Part shown: positions 15,982 through 22,775 of the stretch, piece by piece | Layout of the letters: every line of letters starts with the position of its first letter | Numbering within the stretch: position 1 is the stretch's first letter | From: Vibrio harveyi NBRC 15634 = ATCC 14126 = KCTC 12724 | GTDB taxonomy: Bacteria; Pseudomonadota; Gammaproteobacteria; Enterobacterales; Vibrionaceae | Direction of reading: 5' to 3' | DNA: 64,000 nt | Assembly: GCF_001591145.1 (NCBI RefSeq) | Contig: NZ_BCUF01000032.1 | Coordinates: 1 to 64,000 of the forward strand | Translations under genes and position numbers: made by a program | The notes under the pieces: generated by a model | Seen by the model: the letters and a program-made list of their open reading frames with translations, nothing else | Told to the model about the DNA's origin: nothing | The model's database searches: none

Positions 15982-17322
15982 TTAAGCCTCCCAATCACTG
16001 ATATCAATTTTACCTGTTACGGCTGCTGAAATAAGAGCCGCTTTTCGCTCTCTTAAAGTGCTACTTAATAACTCTGATTTCGATATGGCATAGTCAATTT
16101 TTGTTAATTTTGGGGCTGTACATTCAATAATTTCATTTTGTTCTTTTACGCAAGGAATTGGTATCGTCAAGTTTTTGATGTTTGACATGTTCAAAAATGG
16201 TTGAACATTCGAGTTTGCTATCAACATCAACTGTTGATTCATTGACTGAATTACCCAAACAAGAAATTCAGGAAGGTACAATGTACGTTCAACTGTTATC
16301 TTACAACTACCTGTAGTTGAGAGTATTGCTTCAGGTATGTCAGACGGAAGTAAGCAAGCATTTCCAATAGTCCCTACTTTAGAAAACAGTACATCATTAG
16401 GATGTACAGAGTGCCTTTGCAGTTGTCGAAACTTCTCTTCACGCATAAACATCAGATTATCTTTAACGAAACCTTTATTTGTTATGTTTACGGTTCTTAC
16501 GACAGGAATACCATCATCTACATAATCTTCAGATGTATTTACGCTGGAGCCAAATGGTCCATCAACAATTGAATTTTTTTCTTTATCAACAATATGTTTT
16601 AAAGCCCCAACATTCCAATGTTCAGGGACTTCACCCAGCCATTCAACGCCTGAGTCTTTCACTGATACGTCTGGGTTAAGCCCTTTGGTAACTGCATGAA
16701 AAATTACTGCTTGGCGTTTTTCTTTCAACAGTTCAATCAACTTGTCTTGTTTAGCCATTAAGTCGTCAATTTTGGCCGTTTCGTGATCAAGGAAGTTGGC
16801 TATTGTTTGTTGCTCCGAGGTGCTCGGATAAGGATATACAACCTCATTAAATGCTTCTGTAGGAAGACGCCAACGCCCTAAATGCGCACTGCCTTGTCCA
16901 AGAGGAAAGAAGATTTTTTGCTTGTAGCACATTTGCAACAAATATAGATAGTATTTGGCATTGAACTGTTTATCATCTTTAAGCGTGAATACCCTGTAGT
17001 CAGGGCTAGTCACACCGTTAAAGCAAGATATATCTACATACCCTGTTAACAAATCCATATGGTTCATAGCAAAATCGCCTTCAAAAACCAATTGGTATTT
17101 TGAATAGTCCATTGAAAGCTGACCATCACCACTCTCAATATCTTTAACGATAATTCCCTTTTGCGTTACTGAGAGAACATCAAAACCTAACTGCCCTGCA
17201 ATTCTCTTTTTGATATCGAAAATATACTTAAGGCGTTTAACCCCCCAGTGACTGGGAATTTCGCCAATCCAATCCACACCTGAACTAAAGTAGTCTGGAT
17301 ATTTCTTGTAACTACTAGCCAT
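15982..17322 (-). CDS. hsdS: Type I restriction-modification specificity subunit HsdS
   Basis: 446 residues with the two-fold architecture of HsdS. Target-recognition domain 1 begins near GEIPSHWGVKRLKYI and domain 2 near GEVPEHWNVGALKHI. Each is followed by a conserved helical spacer (FLDHETAKIDDLMAKQ at about 175-195, and the C-terminal LRERKAALISAAVTGKID). It determines the split DNA target of both methylation and restriction; the target itself cannot be read from sequence. The start overlaps the hsdM stop (TAATG). The stop is followed after 2 bp by the FRG gene, whose ribosome site lies inside the hsdS end. Confidence 0.95.
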   Translation of the reverse strand: MASSYKKYPDYFSSGVDWIGEIPSHWGVKRLKYIFDIKKRIAGQLGFDVLSVTQKGIIVKDIESGDGQLSMDYSKYQLVFEGDFAMNHMDLLTGYVDISCFNGVTSPDYRVFTLKDDKQFNAKYYLYLLQMCYKQKIFFPLGQGSAHLGRWRLPTEAFNEVVYPYPSTSEQQTIANFLDHETAKIDDLMAKQDKLIELLKEKRQAVIFHAVTKGLNPDVSVKDSGVEWLGEVPEHWNVGALKHIVDKEKNSIVDGPFGSSVNTSEDYVDDGIPVVRTVNITNKGFVKDNLMFMREEKFRQLQRHSVHPNDVLFSKVGTIGNACLLPSDIPEAILSTTGSCKITVERTLYLPEFLVWVIQSMNQQLMLIANSNVQPFLNMSNIKNLTIPIPCVKEQNEIIECTAPKLTKIDYAISKSELLSSTLRERKAALISAAVTGKIDISDWEA

Positions 17323-19361
17323 TATGAATGTACCTCGTTCAGCAACTTCCGAATTTCAGCAGATACTGAATCCAAATCAGCATCAATTTCTTCTAAATCT
17401 CGTGGTGGTTCATAAACATAAAAATGGCGATTAAATGGAATCTCATAACCGATGACACCAACCTCTCCATCTGTAGGGTCGGTTTTACTTTCATCAATCC
17501 AAGCATCTGGCACATGAGGTAACACTTCACGAGCAAAGTAGTCAGCAGCCGTTTCTGTTAGGGGAATGTTTTCGTTATCCCGAAGCTCTGGATTTGCTTC
17601 CTTTTGACCTTTTGTTTTACACAATTCAGCTTCAGCATCATGTTCACCAAGGTGTTTAATGATCAGTCTTAACTGCGCTGCGCTAATTTTGAACATATAC
17701 AGTTTAGTTTTGAGCTGCTTGAGGAACTCATCACGAGACAGGTACTTTTCTTGTTCAAAAGAGTCAAGAGCGTTCAGCACGGCTTGTTGCGTATTTTCAT
17801 CTATTTTTGCCCATGCATTATCTGCTTGTAAGGCTTCAAGACGTAGTAAATCTTTAGGGTAAATAGCTAACTGAAGAGGTCGCTCAACGGTAATCCTGCG
17901 ATAGCCAAATTCTTCGTAATCAAAAATTTTACTAAAGTCATTTTCGACAAACTGACCATAAGTTTTCACTATAGTATCAATCGCTTCAGGAGTAAGCGCT
18001 TTACGCTTACTTCCCAGCGATTTTCGCATTACAGCATAAAACACACCATCATCATCACCTTCTACTTCACTACCGCCACTACGTCCTCTACCACCATTCT
18101 TCGCTCGCTCTTTTGATGCATTGATAAGCTGAACTTTGCCCTTACGTTCATCGGTCTTATGGCTAGATAGCACCCAAATATAAGTTGCAATACCAGTGTT
18201 GTAGAACATATCAGTAGGCAGAGCCACAATTGCCTCAAGTAAGTCGTTTTCAAGAATGTAGCGTCTAATTTCACTTTCACCGCTACCAGCACCACCGGTA
18301 AAGAGAGGTGAACCATTCAAGATAATACCTATTCGTGAACCGCCTTCGCTTTGGGGGCGCATTTTGCTAATCAGGTGCATCAAGAATAGCAACGAACCGT
18401 CAGAGACTCGTGGTAAGCCTGCGCCAAATCGACCTTCAAAACGTTTTTGATTGTGCTCATCATTTATCTTTTTTTGAATCTTTTTCCAATCTACCCCAAA
18501 CGGTGGATTTGACAGCATATAGTCGAATTTATCGCTGTAGAGTTGGTCATTCGATAATGTATTGCCGAGCTTAATGTTGTCGACCTTTTGCCCTTTTATC
18601 AGCATATCCGCTTTACAGATAGCATAGGACTCAGGATTTAGTTCTTGTCCAAACGCCGATAAAGACGCTTTTTCGTTGAGCTGAAGAACATATTCCATAG
18701 CGGATGATAAAAAGCCCCCGGTGCCTGCGGTAGGGTCATAGATTGAACGTACCAATCCTGCACTGGTTAACTCTTTTTCATTTGTGAACAGTAATGAAGT
18801 TGTCAGCTCCACAATATCTCTTGGGGTGAAGTGCTCCCCTGCGGTTTCATTAGAGCTTTCAGCAAAACGTCTTATTAGCTCTTCAAACACTAACCCCATA
18901 TCGTAGTTACTAATAGTATCTGGGTGGAGATCTTCTTTCTTAAAGTGTTTTACCACGTTGTAAAGTAAATCCGCTTCTTGCAGTTTGTCGATAGTATTGG
19001 AAAAGTCGAAGTGTTCAAAAATTTCACGAGCATTAGGACTAAATGATTGAATGTAGCTCTCTAGGTTACTTGCTACACCTGTTTCACCAAGGCGGTTTAA
19101 GTCCATTTTTGAAGTGTTGTAAAAGCTCAACTGCGCTGCGTGCGTCAATAGTTTATCTTGTGCCTCTATTGGCATCGCCTTTACTACTTCGTATTTTGCG
19201 AGAACGTCTGGTTTTGTCGCTTCAAGCACACACTCTAAGCGTCTTAGTAGAGTGAAAGGGAGAATGATACGTCCGTATTGAGATTGCTTGAAATCACCAC
19301 GTAGAAGGTCAGCTACTGACCATAAAAACGCTGCTGTCGAAGAGAAATTGTTGTTAGTCAT
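17322..19361 (-). CDS. hsdM: Type I restriction-modification methyltransferase HsdM
   Basis: N6-adenine DNA methyltransferase subunit, 679 residues from the ATG at 19361. An 18-codon longer frame begins with a cysteine-rich segment unlike the family and is rejected. An N-terminal helical HsdM domain (about 8-140) is followed by the methyltransferase with SAM motif I DPTAGTGGF (209-217) and catalytic NPPF (285-288). The C-terminal part (about 480-679) is long and would contact HsdS and HsdR. It is the first gene of the restriction operon. A TATAAT hexamer overlapped by a GTTGT/ACAAC palindrome lies 35-44 bp upstream. Confidence 0.96.
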   Translation of the reverse strand: MTNNNFSSTAAFLWSVADLLRGDFKQSQYGRIILPFTLLRRLECVLEATKPDVLAKYEVVKAMPIEAQDKLLTHAAQLSFYNTSKMDLNRLGETGVASNLESYIQSFSPNAREIFEHFDFSNTIDKLQEADLLYNVVKHFKKEDLHPDTISNYDMGLVFEELIRRFAESSNETAGEHFTPRDIVELTTSLLFTNEKELTSAGLVRSIYDPTAGTGGFLSSAMEYVLQLNEKASLSAFGQELNPESYAICKADMLIKGQKVDNIKLGNTLSNDQLYSDKFDYMLSNPPFGVDWKKIQKKINDEHNQKRFEGRFGAGLPRVSDGSLLFLMHLISKMRPQSEGGSRIGIILNGSPLFTGGAGSGESEIRRYILENDLLEAIVALPTDMFYNTGIATYIWVLSSHKTDERKGKVQLINASKERAKNGGRGRSGGSEVEGDDDGVFYAVMRKSLGSKRKALTPEAIDTIVKTYGQFVENDFSKIFDYEEFGYRRITVERPLQLAIYPKDLLRLEALQADNAWAKIDENTQQAVLNALDSFEQEKYLSRDEFLKQLKTKLYMFKISAAQLRLIIKHLGEHDAEAELCKTKGQKEANPELRDNENIPLTETAADYFAREVLPHVPDAWIDESKTDPTDGEVGVIGYEIPFNRHFYVYEPPRDLEEIDADLDSVSAEIRKLLNEVHS

Positions 19362-19386
19362 TATAATCAGCACATTGAATATGAAA

Positions 19387-19405
19387 GTTGTGCAGATTAT
19401 ACAAC
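19387..19405 (-). promoter_or_regulatory. Possible hsdM promoter and operator
   Basis: A perfect TATAAT (19401-19396, minus strand) lies inside an interrupted palindrome, GTTGT (19387-19391) with ACAAC (19401-19405). The overlap would suit a repressor site. No convincing -35 hexamer is seen, so the assignment is tentative. Confidence 0.35.
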
Positions 19406-19465
19406 AGAGTGACATCGCTCGCTGCTAGTTCTACCGCATAAACAACAAGCTAAGTACTATCTAAG

Positions 19466-19484
19466 AGCGCCTTATTTTGGCGCT
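19466..19484 (-). terminator. Terminator-like hairpin after the 111-aa gene
   Basis: AGCGCC (19466-19471) pairs with GGCGCT (19479-19484), 22 bp beyond the stop at 19506. The following T tract is weak. Confidence 0.45.
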
Positions 19485-19505
19485 TCAGGGTAAAGGAACA
19501 CATTA

Positions 19506-19841
19506 TTAAGCCTCGTAATTAGGTATTCCTAGCAAGATTTTTTGGGCGATCATCTCCACAATGTCTGTAACTTTTTTATCTCTCTCTACCATCAGTAAAG
19601 CAATTGAGTCCGCATTAAGTTCGGGTTCAACCCTGCCATCCAATTGGTTTTCAATAGCGTACGCAAATAGGCAACGCTCTGTTAACTTTTGAACCCAGCG
19701 TAACCGAGAAGATCGTGTTTCAATATCCAAAGTTGAAACAAATCCAGCCTCTTTACATTTGCCGACAACAAGACTTTCGATTGTTGTTTCTCTGAACCTT
19801 TCAATTTGAACAGCTTGTAGTATTGGTGAGTTAGTATTCAT
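19506..19841 (-). CDS. Hypothetical protein of the island (111 aa)
   Basis: Not recognised. A soluble, mostly helical, slightly acidic protein with no signal peptide, membrane segment or obvious motif. It has a helical central segment (SSRLRWVQKLTERCLFAYAI) and a C-terminal helix (KVTDIVEMIAQKILLGI). It lies upstream of hsdM on the same strand, separated by 144 bp and a hairpin, so it may be a separate transcript. Its place beside the restriction operon allows a regulatory or accessory defence role, but nothing in the sequence proves this. Confidence 0.6.
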   Translation of the reverse strand: MNTNSPILQAVQIERFRETTIESLVVGKCKEAGFVSTLDIETRSSRLRWVQKLTERCLFAYAIENQLDGRVEPELNADSIALLMVERDKKVTDIVEMIAQKILLGIPNYEA

Positions 19842-19906
19842 AGGTTTTTATTTAAAACTAACCAATTTTTTCTCATATACCAACCGATGCATTCAAAGGG
19901 GTAGTT

Positions 19907-19991
19907 AAGAAGGGATTCCCCCCTTCTTGCCAGTGGACAACAACTCAGCGAAGCTGGGTTGTCCTATCTGGAACCGCAGCTCTGTATACAG
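19907..19991 (+). repeat. Cluster of hairpins upstream of the relaxase-like gene: candidate oriT
   Basis: Three structures lie side by side. AAGAAGGG/CCCTTCTT occupies 19907-19914 and 19921-19928. A long hairpin, GGACAAC (19935-19941) with GTTGTCC (19958-19964), is extended inward by TCAGC/GCTGG around a GAA loop. A perfect palindrome CTGTATACAG spans 19982-19991. They sit 60-150 bp before a gene with an HUH motif. That arrangement is typical of transfer origins or rolling-circle nick sites, but no known nick sequence was recognised. Confidence 0.45.
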
Positions 19992-20053
19992 GGTTAGCAG
20001 CAAGTTTTGGAACAAGAGCAACTAGTTAGTATGCTTAAAGAAAATGAACCAAC

Positions 20054-20887
20054 ATGCTAAAAAACTGGACTGTCATTACCCAACCCGTTCGCCTAGCAAG
20101 CGATGGTATAATGATGCGGGAGCGCTATTTACTCAATGCTAAACATGCAAACCACAAGCATACTGAGCACATCATCTCCATCTATGGTTGTGCCAAAACA
20201 TCTCATCAAATCGCATTGGCTGGAGAAGGTTTTCGACTCAAACAACAACTCAACAATCGCAAAGGAGGGCGACCACTATCGAGCTATGCGATGGAATATT
20301 GCCTGACGCTCCCCAAAGGGTATCGACCCACTCCAAAACAATGGCAAAGCGTTGTAAGGGATTGTTGTATCGCTTTAGCCAAGCATTGCAAATTGAATAA
20401 AGCAGAGTTTGCTCAGTTTCGTCAGCAAATCCGTGCCGTTATTCACCAGCAACACCAAAGCGGCAGAGGCGGTAGTGGTGACCATGTCCATCTAGTCATA
20501 GGAAAAATTGTTGGCAATCGCATCCTAAAAGAACTCCAGCAAAAAAAAGCAACAAAGCTGATTAAAAAGGCTTTCAATCAATCAGCGCTAAAGCACATTG
20601 GTATCGATTACCGTAGTTACGCACCAGAAGAAAACAAAAAAGGGAAACGACTTGGCGAATGGCAGTATCAATACGAAAAATCTCAAGTTGCTCTGGAACT
20701 GGAAAAGCAAGTTTTGCAGATGCAGAAACAGTTCAAGAAGTGGCTCACTGCCCTTGAAGAAAGTGACGAAAGGCAAAAACGCCGACAAAAAAACCGTTTG
20801 ATGAAAACCTATGACTCTATCGATCATAGGCTATTGTCATCAAAGCAAAGTGAGGAAATCGAAAATATAAGAAAAAGGATACCGTAG
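20054..20887 (+). CDS. Putative HUH endonuclease (relaxase/mobilisation-like)
   Basis: 277 residues, very basic at the C-terminus. The segment MEYCLTLPKGYRPTP (about 80-94) followed by AVIHQQ (128-133) and GDHVHLVIGK (142-151) matches the order seen in Mob/Pre-type relaxases, where the metal-binding histidines lie in a vHxxE...PHxH block. Here they would be H131, H144 and H146. Candidate nucleophile tyrosines are Y25 and Y44 before the motif or Y186 and Y189 after it. Residues 205-245 form a charged, probably coiled-coil helix. It lies in the island with hairpins upstream. Relaxase is the best guess; a rolling-circle Rep or transposase-like HUH enzyme is the alternative. Confidence 0.6.
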   Translation: MLKNWTVITQPVRLASDGIMMRERYLLNAKHANHKHTEHIISIYGCAKTSHQIALAGEGFRLKQQLNNRKGGRPLSSYAMEYCLTLPKGYRPTPKQWQSVVRDCCIALAKHCKLNKAEFAQFRQQIRAVIHQQHQSGRGGSGDHVHLVIGKIVGNRILKELQQKKATKLIKKAFNQSALKHIGIDYRSYAPEENKKGKRLGEWQYQYEKSQVALELEKQVLQMQKQFKKWLTALEESDERQKRRQKNRLMKTYDSIDHRLLSSKQSEEIENIRKRIP

Positions 20888-20908
20888 CTAGCAATACCTG
20901 TTGAGTGA

Positions 20909-21187
20909 CTAGGGCTGCATCCGGCACCAGTCTTGGTGAGACTCGCATAATTGACGTTCGATAAATGAAGCTAAGTGATCAAAACTAACGTACCAAGGGA
21001 GCTTTTGAGACTCACCTAGTCGAACCACAGGGAAAGGGAGTTCACTGTTTCGGGCTTTACGTTTTGCTGTGTTAGGCGTTAAGCCTAAGTATTCCTCTGC
21101 AACTTCACTCAATGGGATAAGGGGTTGGTAGTTGTACTTTGCCGCCAAAAGGGATTTTGTTGATGGAGAACCCAATAAGCTTGTCAT
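20909..21187 (-). CDS. PrtN-like small DNA-binding regulator
   Basis: 92 residues. The central part (LIPLSEVAEEYLGLTPNTAKRKARNSELPFPVVRL, about residues 24-58) resembles the helix-turn-helix region of pyocin activator PrtN. It is followed by the typical GESQKLPWYVSFDHLASFI. PrtN activates pyocin genes in Pseudomonas; family members are common in prophages and islands of the dusA type. No bacteriocin genes are present here. It lies about 220 bp from attR, reading away from it, so a role as transcription factor or as recombination-directionality factor is plausible inference. The start ATG at 21187 is the only good candidate. Confidence 0.78.
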   Translation of the reverse strand: MTSLLGSPSTKSLLAAKYNYQPLIPLSEVAEEYLGLTPNTAKRKARNSELPFPVVRLGESQKLPWYVSFDHLASFIERQLCESHQDWCRMQP

Positions 21188-21403
21188 TCTAGCGTCCTAA
21201 TATCAAAGTCTGTCTATAGCTTTGGGTATTTAGCTGCTAACTTTCACGCCCATCAAGCGTTTTTTTGACCTTCGTTTGTAGGGGACGTAAGATAGGAGCG
21301 AGAGTGATTTACTGCTTGTGTTTGTGGTAACCGTCCCTCATCCATCCCTCACTATTTCAGCAATAGACGTAACGCCTTGTTTTAGCTGAATCAACCTCTC
21401 TAA
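21188..21403. other. Non-coding right end of the island
   Basis: No gene is visible. AGGGGACG at 21280-21287 resembles the AGGGGACA repeats at the left end, and two GAGGGA-type motifs occur in the opposite orientation around 21330-21350. These may be recombinase arm sites. The PrtN-like gene promoter must also lie here. Confidence 0.4.
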
Positions 21404-21454
21404 TCACTTCCAATCCAACATTGGTGCTACAGAGAGCCTGCAAGAATGAGTCAT
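21404..21454 (-). pseudogene. dusA: Displaced original 5' end of dusA
   Basis: Minus-strand reading from the ATG at 21454 gives MTHSCRLSVAPMLDWK and a stop at 21404. Residues 6-15 (RLSVAPMLDW) are identical to the start of the intact dusA at 7452. This is the native first exon-like end of dusA, cut off from the gene body by insertion of the island; homology ends immediately after the att core. DNA to the right (21455-21709) is therefore the original dusA promoter region. Confidence 0.85.
21409..21439. repeat. attR: distal attachment site
   Basis: Right copy of the att repeat, 14,002 bp from attL, sharing TCCAATC and ACAGAGAG blocks and 25 of 31 bases overall. It lies inside the displaced dusA start. 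Confidence 0.85.
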
Positions 21455-21709
21455 GATATAAACACCCGTTTTTACGTTGCCAAGATAGAGCGCGACGGTG
21501 CGCTCAAAAAATGAAGTCGGGTATTGTATACCCACCGTGCAGTGGATGCGAGTGTTGTGAGCTTACTTACCAATAGACATATTTCGGCATTGGGATCTCG
21601 TTCTGTGATATCGGTTACTCTCTCTGATATACACTGGCTTGCTTTAATTCATGATTTTCGTTCTGATAGTAGGTAAAATGAAGCCTTTCTAAACGAACTT
21701 CGTATAGAA
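21455..21709. other. Native intergenic region between old dusA start and zur
   Basis: Non-coding. It contains GGGTATTGTATACCC (21519-21533), a 6-bp inverted repeat with a TGT loop, flanked by ACGGTG (21495-21500) and CACCGT (21533-21538). It presumably holds the zur promoter and the abandoned dusA promoter. No Zur box was recognised. Confidence 0.4.
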
Positions 21710-22195
21710 ATGGTTTATCATAAAGCACGTCCGATAGTTATGGTGAAAGATTTGGACCCAACAATCCTTGAACAAATTGAACATATCTGCGCTGAGCGCG
21801 GAGTAAGGTTGACGCCGCAACGCCGACGCGTTTTTGAGCTCATTTGTTCTAATCGCCGCGCCTCTAGTGCGTATGAGCTATTGGAGCAACTGAAAGAGAG
21901 TGAACCACAAGCGAAACCACCGACGGTATACCGAGCATTAGATTTTCTTCTAGAACAAGGCTTTATTCATCGAGTGGAATCTAACAACAGCTTTATCACT
22001 TGCTGTTCGTTCAACACTCAACAGCACTTTTTCCAACTGCTAATTTGCGATAAATGTGGCGATGTCGTTGAACTTGAAGACGAGACGCTGATATCCTTAT
22101 TAGCCAATAACGCCGAGAAACATGGATTCAAACTGACGAATCAAGTTATCGAAACCCATGGCGAATGCCAGGCATGTTCCTCGGAGACGAAATAA
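21710..22195 (+). CDS. zur: Zinc uptake regulator Zur (Fur family)
   Basis: 161 residues. A winged-helix domain (LTPQRRRVFELICSNRRASSAYELLEQL, about residues 37-64, then PPTVYRALDFLLEQGFIHRVES) is followed by a metal/dimer domain with CDKCGD and a C-terminal ECQAC. Cysteine pairs CxxC...CxxC for structural zinc are present. This pattern fits Zur better than Fur, which would have the HHDH cluster. It represses zinc-uptake genes when zinc is sufficient. The start is uncertain: the ATG at 21710 or the ATG at 21740 (MVKDLDP); neither has a strong ribosome site. The stop lies 18 bp before cheX, so the two may be co-transcribed. Confidence 0.9.
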   Translation: MVYHKARPIVMVKDLDPTILEQIEHICAERGVRLTPQRRRVFELICSNRRASSAYELLEQLKESEPQAKPPTVYRALDFLLEQGFIHRVESNNSFITCCSFNTQQHFFQLLICDKCGDVVELEDETLISLLANNAEKHGFKLTNQVIETHGECQACSSETK

Positions 22196-22213
22196 GAAAG
22201 ATAGAAGAACGTT

Positions 22214-22675
22214 ATGCGCGCTGAATTTGTAAACCCGTTTTTAGCTTCTTTAATGAATGTTCTAAAAACTATGGCTTCGCTTGAACTGAAGCCACAAAAA
22301 CCGCGAATCAAGAAAGATGAGATCGCACGAGGTGACGTTTCTGGTCTTATCGGTATGGTTGGTCCACAAACTCGTGGCTCAATGTCGATTACCTTTGATG
22401 AAGCGTTAGCACTGGAAATCATGCAGAACATGCTTGGTGAACGTCCAAATGGACTGAACGAAGAAGTGACGGATATGGTTGGTGAGATCACTAATATGGT
22501 GACAGGCGGTGCGAAACGCATTCTAGCGGAAAGTGGGTTTGACTTTGATATGGCAACACCAGTTGTAGTATCTGGTCGAGGTCACACCATTCGCCACAAG
22601 TGTGAAGGCTCAATCATCATCATGCCTTTCTCTTCACAGTGGGGAAATGCCTTCATCGAGATTTGTTTCGAATAA
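22214..22675 (+). CDS. cheX: Chemotaxis protein CheX
   Basis: 153 residues of the CheC/CheX/FliY-like phosphatase fold. The key motif EVTDMVGEITNMVTGGAK (about residues 80-97) carries the conserved Glu and Asn that in CheX dephosphorylate CheY-P. N-terminal FVNPFLASLMNVLKTMASLE is the typical first helix. It is a cytoplasmic protein modulating flagellar response-regulator signalling. Its place beside zur, away from chemotaxis operons, is common in vibrios by family knowledge. Two terminators follow. Confidence 0.9.
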   Translation: MRAEFVNPFLASLMNVLKTMASLELKPQKPRIKKDEIARGDVSGLIGMVGPQTRGSMSITFDEALALEIMQNMLGERPNGLNEEVTDMVGEITNMVTGGAKRILAESGFDFDMATPVVVSGRGHTIRHKCEGSIIIMPFSSQWGNAFIEICFE

Positions 22676-22682
22676 TAGAGAA

Positions 22683-22712
22683 AAAATAGGTTGGTCCGTA
22701 CCAACCTATTTT
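22683..22712 (+). terminator. Terminator after cheX
   Basis: AAAATAGGTTGGT/ACCAACCTATTTT, a perfect 13-bp stem with CCGT loop, followed by TGTTTC. Confidence 0.85.
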
Positions 22713-22732
22713 GTTTCTGCCCCAGGCAATAA

Positions 22733-22758
22733 AAAAGGTCAGCATTTGCTGACCTTTT
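22733..22758. terminator. Bidirectional terminator between cheX and pgi
   Basis: AAAAGGTCAGCA/TGCTGACCTTTT, 12-bp stem with A and T runs on either side. It serves the convergent pgi gene and backs up the cheX terminator. Confidence 0.85.
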
Positions 22759-22775
22759 CTTTTTCTATTCAAACA

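Larger units (their letters stand above)
7407..21439. mobile_element. Integrative, plasmid-like island inserted in the 5' end of dusA
   Basis: Bounded by imperfect direct repeats (7407-7437 and 21409-21439, 25 of 31 identical, exactly 14,002 bp apart) that both encode the RLSVAPMLDW segment of DusA. Contents in order: two tyrosine recombinases, an iteron region, a Rep_3-like initiator, a type I restriction-modification operon with an FRG gene (minus strand), an unknown gene, an HUH relaxase-like gene and a PrtN-like gene. The 5' end of dusA is a known insertion site for prophages and islands with a specific integrase family. No structural phage genes and no type IV secretion genes are present, so any transfer would need a helper. 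Confidence 0.9.

Noticed and set aside
20909..21187. Bacteriocin (pyocin) cluster suggested by the PrtN-like gene
   Set aside because: No bacteriocin, lysis or tail genes occur within the island or beside it.
7407..21439. Prophage or tRNA-targeted island
   Set aside because: No structural, lysis or packaging genes and no tRNA gene at either end; the duplicated segment is dusA coding sequence.
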